Shown here: in pieces, positions 5,558 through 8,747 of the stretch
How positions within the stretch are numbered: the first letter of the stretch is position 1
Layout: every line of letters starts with the position of its first letter
NCBI GenBank assembly: GCA_016296675.1
Contig: JAEDIV010000111.1
Location: 1 to 8,747 of the forward strand
Source of the DNA: Clostridia bacterium
Lineage (GTDB): Bacteria; Bacillota; Clostridia; Christensenellales; Aristaeellaceae
Direction of reading: 5' to 3'
DNA: 8,747 nt
The notes under the pieces: generated by a model
Databases searched by the model: none
The model's input: only the letters and a program-made list of their open reading frames with translations
What the model was told of the DNA's origin: nothing
Translations under genes and position numbers: made by a program

Positions 5558-6799
5558 ATGAAGATGGGTGAAAAAGGCGCAACGGTTCGCTTGGGCATCA
5601 TTGGTCTTGGCGGACGCGGCATGGGACAGACGGAAACCCTCATTCAGATGCCGGATGTTGAAGTCACATGCGTGTGCGACGTATATGAGGACCGCGTAAA
5701 AAACGGTCAGGACCTGATCGGGAAAAACCGTCCCTATCGCCCAGACGGCGAAACCGATTACAGAAAAGTCATCTGCCGCGACGATGTGGACGCAGTTTGC
5801 GTGTTCACCAGCTGGGAAACCCATATTGAAATCGCCGTAGCCGCCATGAAATGCGGCAAGAAGGTCGCCATCGAAGTCGGCGGCGCGACCTCGGTTGAGG
5901 AATGCTGGAAGCTCGTGCGCGCGAAGGAAGAAACCGGCATCGAATGCATGCTGCTTGAAAACTGCTGCTACGGAAAAGAAGAGATGACCCTTCTCAACAT
6001 GGTCAAGCAGGGCATTTTCGGAACGCTCGTCCATTGCCAGGGCGGCTATCAGCACGACCTGCGCGACGAAATCGGAAACGGCGATATCAACCGCCACTAT
6101 CGCCAGCGCCATTTCCTCCAGCGCAACGCTGAGCTCTACCCCACCCACGAACTCGGCCCCATCTGCGAATACCTGAAAATCAACCGAGGAAACCGCATGG
6201 TAAGCCTGGTCGCCATGGCCTCCAAAGCCGCAGGCCTTCATGAGTGGCTCCAGGAAAACAGAGCCGATTCCCCCTTGGCAAACGCCCAGGTCAATCAGGG
6301 CGACATCATGACCACCCTGATCAAGTGCGCAAACGGCGAAACCATCGTCCTCACCCACGACTGCACCCTCCCCCGCCCCTATTCCAGAGGCGGCCGCGTA
6401 CAGGGCACCAAGGGCATCTGGCAGGAGGACAACCGCGGTATCTACATCGATGGCAGAACCGTCAGCGATCCCAACCACTGGACCCACACCTGGGAAAGCG
6501 ACGAACCCTATATGAAGGAATACGAACATCCCCTCTGGAAGGAATACGAGGAATTCGGCTTAAGAGGCGGCCACGGCGGCATGGACTACCTGGTTCTTCG
6601 CGCCTTCATCGAGAGCGTACAGAAAAACGAATGCCCTCCGATCGATACCTACGACACCGCCAGCTGGATGGTCATCACTGCCCTCTCCGAGCAGTCCGCT
6701 GCCATGGGCGGCATGCCTGTTCCGATCCCGGACTTCACGGAAGGCAAGTGGCTCCAGAAGCGGAAATCCTTTGCCACCGGCGAATATGTTCTGAATTAA
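5558..6799 (+). CDS. Gfo/Idh/MocA family protein resembling GH109 alpha-N-acetylgalactosaminidase
   Basis: A 413-residue cytoplasmic protein. The N-terminal Rossmann fold binds NAD(P) through GLGGRG (16-21), followed by CDVYEDR (40-46). EVGGA (106-110) stands where many relatives have EKP. The C-terminal half has the GH109-like signatures YPTHELGP (194-201), GGHGGMDYLVLRAF (337-350) and a closing PVPIPDF (387-393). GH109 enzymes hydrolyse alpha-linked GalNAc by a redox mechanism with tightly bound NAD+; by recollection the Tyr and His of the YPTH motif lie in the substrate pocket of the Elizabethkingia enzyme. Unlike many GH109 proteins, this one has no Sec or Tat signal, so it would act on imported sugar or be a sugar dehydrogenase instead. 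Start: AGGAGG (5543-5548) lies 9 nt before ATG 5558; a second ATG at 5564 is less well spaced. A strong terminator follows the stop directly. The superfamily is certain; GH109 specificity is probable, since the family also includes plain sugar oxidoreductases. Confidence 0.88.
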   Translation: MKMGEKGATVRLGIIGLGGRGMGQTETLIQMPDVEVTCVCDVYEDRVKNGQDLIGKNRPYRPDGETDYRKVICRDDVDAVCVFTSWETHIEIAVAAMKCGKKVAIEVGGATSVEECWKLVRAKEETGIECMLLENCCYGKEEMTLLNMVKQGIFGTLVHCQGGYQHDLRDEIGNGDINRHYRQRHFLQRNAELYPTHELGPICEYLKINRGNRMVSLVAMASKAAGLHEWLQENRADSPLANAQVNQGDIMTTLIKCANGETIVLTHDCTLPRPYSRGGRVQGTKGIWQEDNRGIYIDGRTVSDPNHWTHTWESDEPYMKEYEHPLWKEYEEFGLRGGHGGMDYLVLRAFIESVQKNECPPIDTYDTASWMVITALSEQSAAMGGMPVPIPDFTEGKWLQKRKSFATGEYVLN

Positions 6800-6801
6800 A
6801 G

Positions 6802-6839
6802 AAAAAGCTTTCGGATCGTTTTGATCCGAAAGCTTTTTT
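6802..6839. terminator. Strong bidirectional intrinsic terminator between convergent genes
   Basis: A perfect 16-bp stem (AAAAAGCTTTCGGATC 6802-6817 with GATCCGAAAGCTTTTT 6823-6838, loop GTTTT) starts 3 nt after the stop codon of the GH109-like gene. T-rich tails flank it on both strands: TTTTTT at 6834-6839 on the plus strand, and TTTTTC then TTTAATT on the minus strand. It can therefore also end the leftward nagA-ROK transcript. Confidence 0.9.
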
Positions 6840-6857
6840 ATGGTCACATTTCCAAAA

Positions 6858-6961
6858 GGCTCCCTTGTGTAAAGGGAACAGTCAAAATCGAAGGTTTTGA
6901 CTCAAGACATCAAAAAGTACCTTTTTTGATGGCTTGAGCCGCCTCTTCCGAGACGGCTTTT
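6858..6961. repeat. Cluster of four imperfect hairpins, possible degraded intergenic repeat element
   Basis: Four inverted repeats lie nearly end to end: TCCCTT 6861-6866 with AAGGGA 6872-6877; AGTCAAAA 6880-6887 with TTTTGACT 6895-6902; CTCAAG 6901-6906 plus CATCAAAAA 6908-6916 with TTTTTGATG 6923-6931 plus CTTGAG 6933-6938 (one mismatch); and GCCG/CTC 6938-6945 with GAG/CGGC 6950-6957. The GGCTCCCTTGTGTAAAGGGA stretch at 6858-6877 and the AGTCAAAATCGAAGGTTTTGACT-like hairpin resemble high-copy intergenic palindromic repeats I recall from Oscillospiraceae-type genomes. That match is from memory and unverified. No coding capacity or terminal duplication is evident. Confidence 0.5.
6938..6961 (+). 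terminator. Weak terminator-like hairpin, plus strand
   Basis: GCCGCCTC (6938-6945) pairs with GAGACGGC (6950-6957) apart from one C/A mismatch, loop TTCC, followed by TTTT (6958-6961). On the plus strand it would be a backup terminator against transcription entering the convergent ROK gene. The minus strand lacks a T tract here. Confidence 0.45.
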
Positions 6962-6971
6962 ATAGAATATC

Positions 6972-8345
6972 TTACTTGATCAGCGGCAGGCTCGCGGCTG
7001 CTACGGACTGACCTACGCGGCGGCTGGCTTCGTCGGGGATGTGGAGCTGCATCTTTTTCGCAAGCTCAGGATATTCGGCCTCGAGAACTTCCCTGGCCTT
7101 GGCAAGGAGGATCTGTCCGCCGGTGCCGGAGGTTACGCGGCCCATGATGAGAACGTGGGCGATGTCGTAGTACTTGGCATAGTAGGCGAGCTGATAGCCG
7201 AAGTATACGCCGATGGTTTCGTAGATGGCGGTGGTTCTGGGATCTCCGTTTGCATGGAGGGTCTGAACATACTTAAGCTTCTCGGCCAAGGTCAGGTTGT
7301 CGTCCAGCTCGATGCCCGCAGCGGGACAGAGCTTGATGACGGAATCCTGGGAGAAGTACTTGACGCCGCAGCCGATGTCGCCGGACCATTCGTCCACCAT
7401 CGCTTCGGGGTTCATGTCTACGGGAACGAACGCGAGCTCGTTGAGCCAGCCGGTGATGTTGCCGTTTCCGTCAACATAGCCGCCTGCTTCGCTGGTACCC
7501 ATGGCAATGCCGAGTACGCGGTTGTCATTTAATTCCATCGCGCCGGCAAGAGCGGTAACATCGCCGTCGTTGGCAACTTCGATGGGCATATCGCCGATGG
7601 TCTTGGCAACATCAAGATAGATGTTCTTGCACTTTTCCTTGTCTTCCGGAGAAAGCTTGATGAAAAGGGAAGCAACCATGGCGCGGTTGTCGATGTAAAC
7701 GCCTGCGGAGGAAACGCCGATGCCGTCTACGCGGGGCATCTTCTCGGCAGCCTTGAGCATGGCATTGCGGATGCCGTTAAAGTGATAGTTGGGATCGGTC
7801 TGGGTTTTGGGATGCCAGATAATTTCTTCAGAATATACGCTTTCGCCGTCGATGACCGCAGAAACCTTCACGTCGGATCCGCCTGCGTCAAAGCCGATGC
7901 GGCAGCCGTCCAGATGGCGGCCGACAGGGCTGGCAGACTCATTGGTCTCGGGCGCGCAATTGGGGCAGGCAACAAATTCAACCTCAAAGGGATGTTCGTA
8001 AACACCAGCCATGAAGTCGTTGTCAAAAGCGCGTTCGCCGTCGGCGGCGTAGCACTTGGCGATATGCTCATAGATCACTTTGGATCCTGCGATCACGATT
8101 TTGTAGCCGCCGTAGACCCAGAGGAACGTCTTTACGATGCGCTCTACGACCTTGCAGTTGCGTTCGTCATCGATGCCGTCTTTGAAAACGTCCATCTTGA
8201 GGGTGTGAGTGTAGCCCTGGTTGCGGATAACGCTTACAGCGATTAACTGCTTTTCAGACTTGGCGACATCGGCGTTGAACTCGTCAACGAATTTCACCAT
8301 GGGGTAAAAGCCGAGATCGAGGGGCGCTTTGATTTTGAGTTCCAT
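6972..8345 (-). CDS. ROK/ASKHA-fold sugar kinase-like protein with a long N-terminal domain
   Basis: A 457-residue cytoplasmic protein. The ASKHA sugar-kinase core occupies about 149-457: phosphate-1 motif GFDAGGSDVK (151-160), ANDGDV (258-263) with the probable catalytic Asp260, and GTSEAGG (283-289) as the adenosine/phosphate-2 loop. As in the other ROK protein of this window, the CxCGxxGC zinc motif is absent. The preceding 148 residues are an extension not found in ordinary ROK kinases of about 300 residues. It shows no helix-turn-helix I can recognise, so a NagC/Mlc-type repressor is unlikely, and it ends with CPNC (127-130) near the domain junction. The gene lies 33 bp downstream of nagA on the same strand, almost certainly one operon, suggesting phosphorylation of GlcNAc or a related amino sugar that feeds NagA; this is inference. 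AGGAGG (complement of 8355-8360) lies 9 nt before the ATG. The fold is firm, substrate unknown; a non-kinase regulatory role is possible. Confidence 0.85.
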   Translation of the reverse strand: MELKIKAPLDLGFYPMVKFVDEFNADVAKSEKQLIAVSVIRNQGYTHTLKMDVFKDGIDDERNCKVVERIVKTFLWVYGGYKIVIAGSKVIYEHIAKCYAADGERAFDNDFMAGVYEHPFEVEFVACPNCAPETNESASPVGRHLDGCRIGFDAGGSDVKVSAVIDGESVYSEEIIWHPKTQTDPNYHFNGIRNAMLKAAEKMPRVDGIGVSSAGVYIDNRAMVASLFIKLSPEDKEKCKNIYLDVAKTIGDMPIEVANDGDVTALAGAMELNDNRVLGIAMGTSEAGGYVDGNGNITGWLNELAFVPVDMNPEAMVDEWSGDIGCGVKYFSQDSVIKLCPAAGIELDDNLTLAEKLKYVQTLHANGDPRTTAIYETIGVYFGYQLAYYAKYYDIAHVLIMGRVTSGTGGQILLAKAREVLEAEYPELAKKMQLHIPDEASRRVGQSVAAASLPLIK

Positions 8346-8378
8346 ATTCCCTTACCTCCTATGATTTACCCTTTGGGA

Positions 8379-8747
8379 TTAAGCCTCGTAAATGGTGCGG
8401 CCGCGCAGGATGGTGCGGCTGATATTGATCTCGTCGTCGGCGAAGCAGAAGTCTGCATCCTTGCCGATTTCGATGGAGCCCTTGGTCTTGTCAATGCCGA
8501 TAGCCTTGGCAGGATTCAGGGAAGCCATCTTGACGACCTTGTGAAGCGGCAGGCGGCGATAGCTGTTGTGCATGTTGCGAACGGCCTCGTTGAGCTTAAG
8601 AACGCTGCCCGCGATGGTTCCGTCTGCCAGGCGGCACTCTACGCCCTTAACAAAGATCGGCTGACCGCCAAGGGTGTATTCGCCGTCGGTCAGGCCACCG
8701 GCGCGGGTGCAGTCGGTGATCAAAACAAGCTTGTCCTTCTTTGCGTC
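8379..8747 (-). CDS. nagA: N-acetylglucosamine-6-phosphate deacetylase, C-terminal part
   Basis: The reading frame is open to the right edge, so only the last 122 of roughly 380 residues are present; the frame extends past the first possible start at 8723 to give DAKKDKLVLITDCTRAGGL. NagA hydrolyses GlcNAc-6-phosphate to glucosamine-6-phosphate and acetate in the cytoplasm. Family marks in this part are the active-site Asp in LITD (Asp273 in E. coli by recollection) followed by RAGGLTDG, then the SVLKLNEAVRN helix, MASLNPAKAIGI and KGSIEIGKDADF of the closing beta domain. These regions match the NagA group of metal-dependent amidohydrolases closely. The stop is TAA (complement of 8379-8381), and the ROK-type gene follows after 33 bp on the same strand. 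The metal ligands and the promoter lie outside the window. Confidence 0.9.
   Translation of the reverse strand, partial: DAKKDKLVLITDCTRAGGLTDGEYTLGGQPIFVKGVECRLADGTIAGSVLKLNEAVRNMHNSYRRLPLHKVVKMASLNPAKAIGIDKTKGSIEIGKDADFCFADDEINISRTILRGRTIYEA

Noticed and set aside
5432..6529. Long minus-strand open frame (365 codons) opposite the GH109-like gene
   Set aside because: It lies entirely antisense to a well-supported gene, has a low-complexity Val/Ala/Gly/Asp-rich translation typical of reverse-frame reading of GC-rich codons, and shows no family motif.
6244..6900. Plus-strand open frame of 218 codons within and past the GH109-like gene
   Set aside because: It is a +1-type shadow frame, rich in Arg/His/Pro, and runs through the terminator at 6802-6839.
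7782..8246. Plus-strand open frame of 154 codons opposite the leftward ROK-type gene
   Set aside because: It is antisense to the kinase motifs of a clear coding sequence and has no upstream ribosome binding site or protein family signature that I can see.

Overview
The window looks like chromosomal DNA of a Gram-positive, probably gut-dwelling, member of the Clostridia (Oscillospirales or Christensenellales type). This is an inference from moderately GC-rich coding sequence, consensus AGGAGG ribosome binding sites, two TTG starts, sigma-A-type promoters, intrinsic terminators, a secreted protein rich in CxxC motifs, and an intergenic hairpin cluster of a kind I associate with such genomes. 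I see no plasmid, phage, transposase, CRISPR, tRNA or rRNA signature.

Layout, left to right. Positions 1-80 hold what may be the last codons of a rightward gene, then an intrinsic terminator. Positions 87-146 are four copies of a 15-bp repeat that begins in the final codons of a leftward gene and carries its stop codon. That gene (135-1466, minus) encodes a CNNM/CorC (HlyC-type) membrane protein. It starts at TTG behind a leader of about 210 nt that has its own promoter and an intrinsic terminator before the start codon, which suggests transcription attenuation by an unassigned RNA element. A divergent promoter drives 1791-3395 (plus), a fusion of a ROK sugar kinase with a GmhA-type SIS phosphosugar isomerase. 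Next comes 3544-5490 (plus), a secreted protein with five CxxC motifs and a Thr/Pro linker, also TTG-started with its own promoter. Then 5558-6799 (plus) encodes a Gfo/Idh/MocA protein of the GH109 (NAD-dependent alpha-N-acetylgalactosaminidase) type. A strong bidirectional terminator and a run of four imperfect hairpins separate it from a convergent leftward operon: nagA (N-acetylglucosamine-6-phosphate deacetylase, cut by the right edge, 8379-8747), then a second, long-N-terminus ROK/ASKHA protein (6972-8345).

The unifying theme is sugar and amino-sugar handling: two ROK-type proteins, NagA, a GH109-like enzyme and a phosphosugar isomerase domain within 7 kb. NagA and the adjacent ROK protein are probably co-transcribed for amino-sugar salvage. 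The GH109-like protein could release an amino sugar in the cytoplasm, but it is a separate transcription unit and the link is inference. The CNNM protein and the secreted CxxC protein have no evident link to this pathway. The three items most worth following up are the attenuator-like leader at 1466-1675, the ROK-SIS fusion, and the CxxC-repeat exoprotein.
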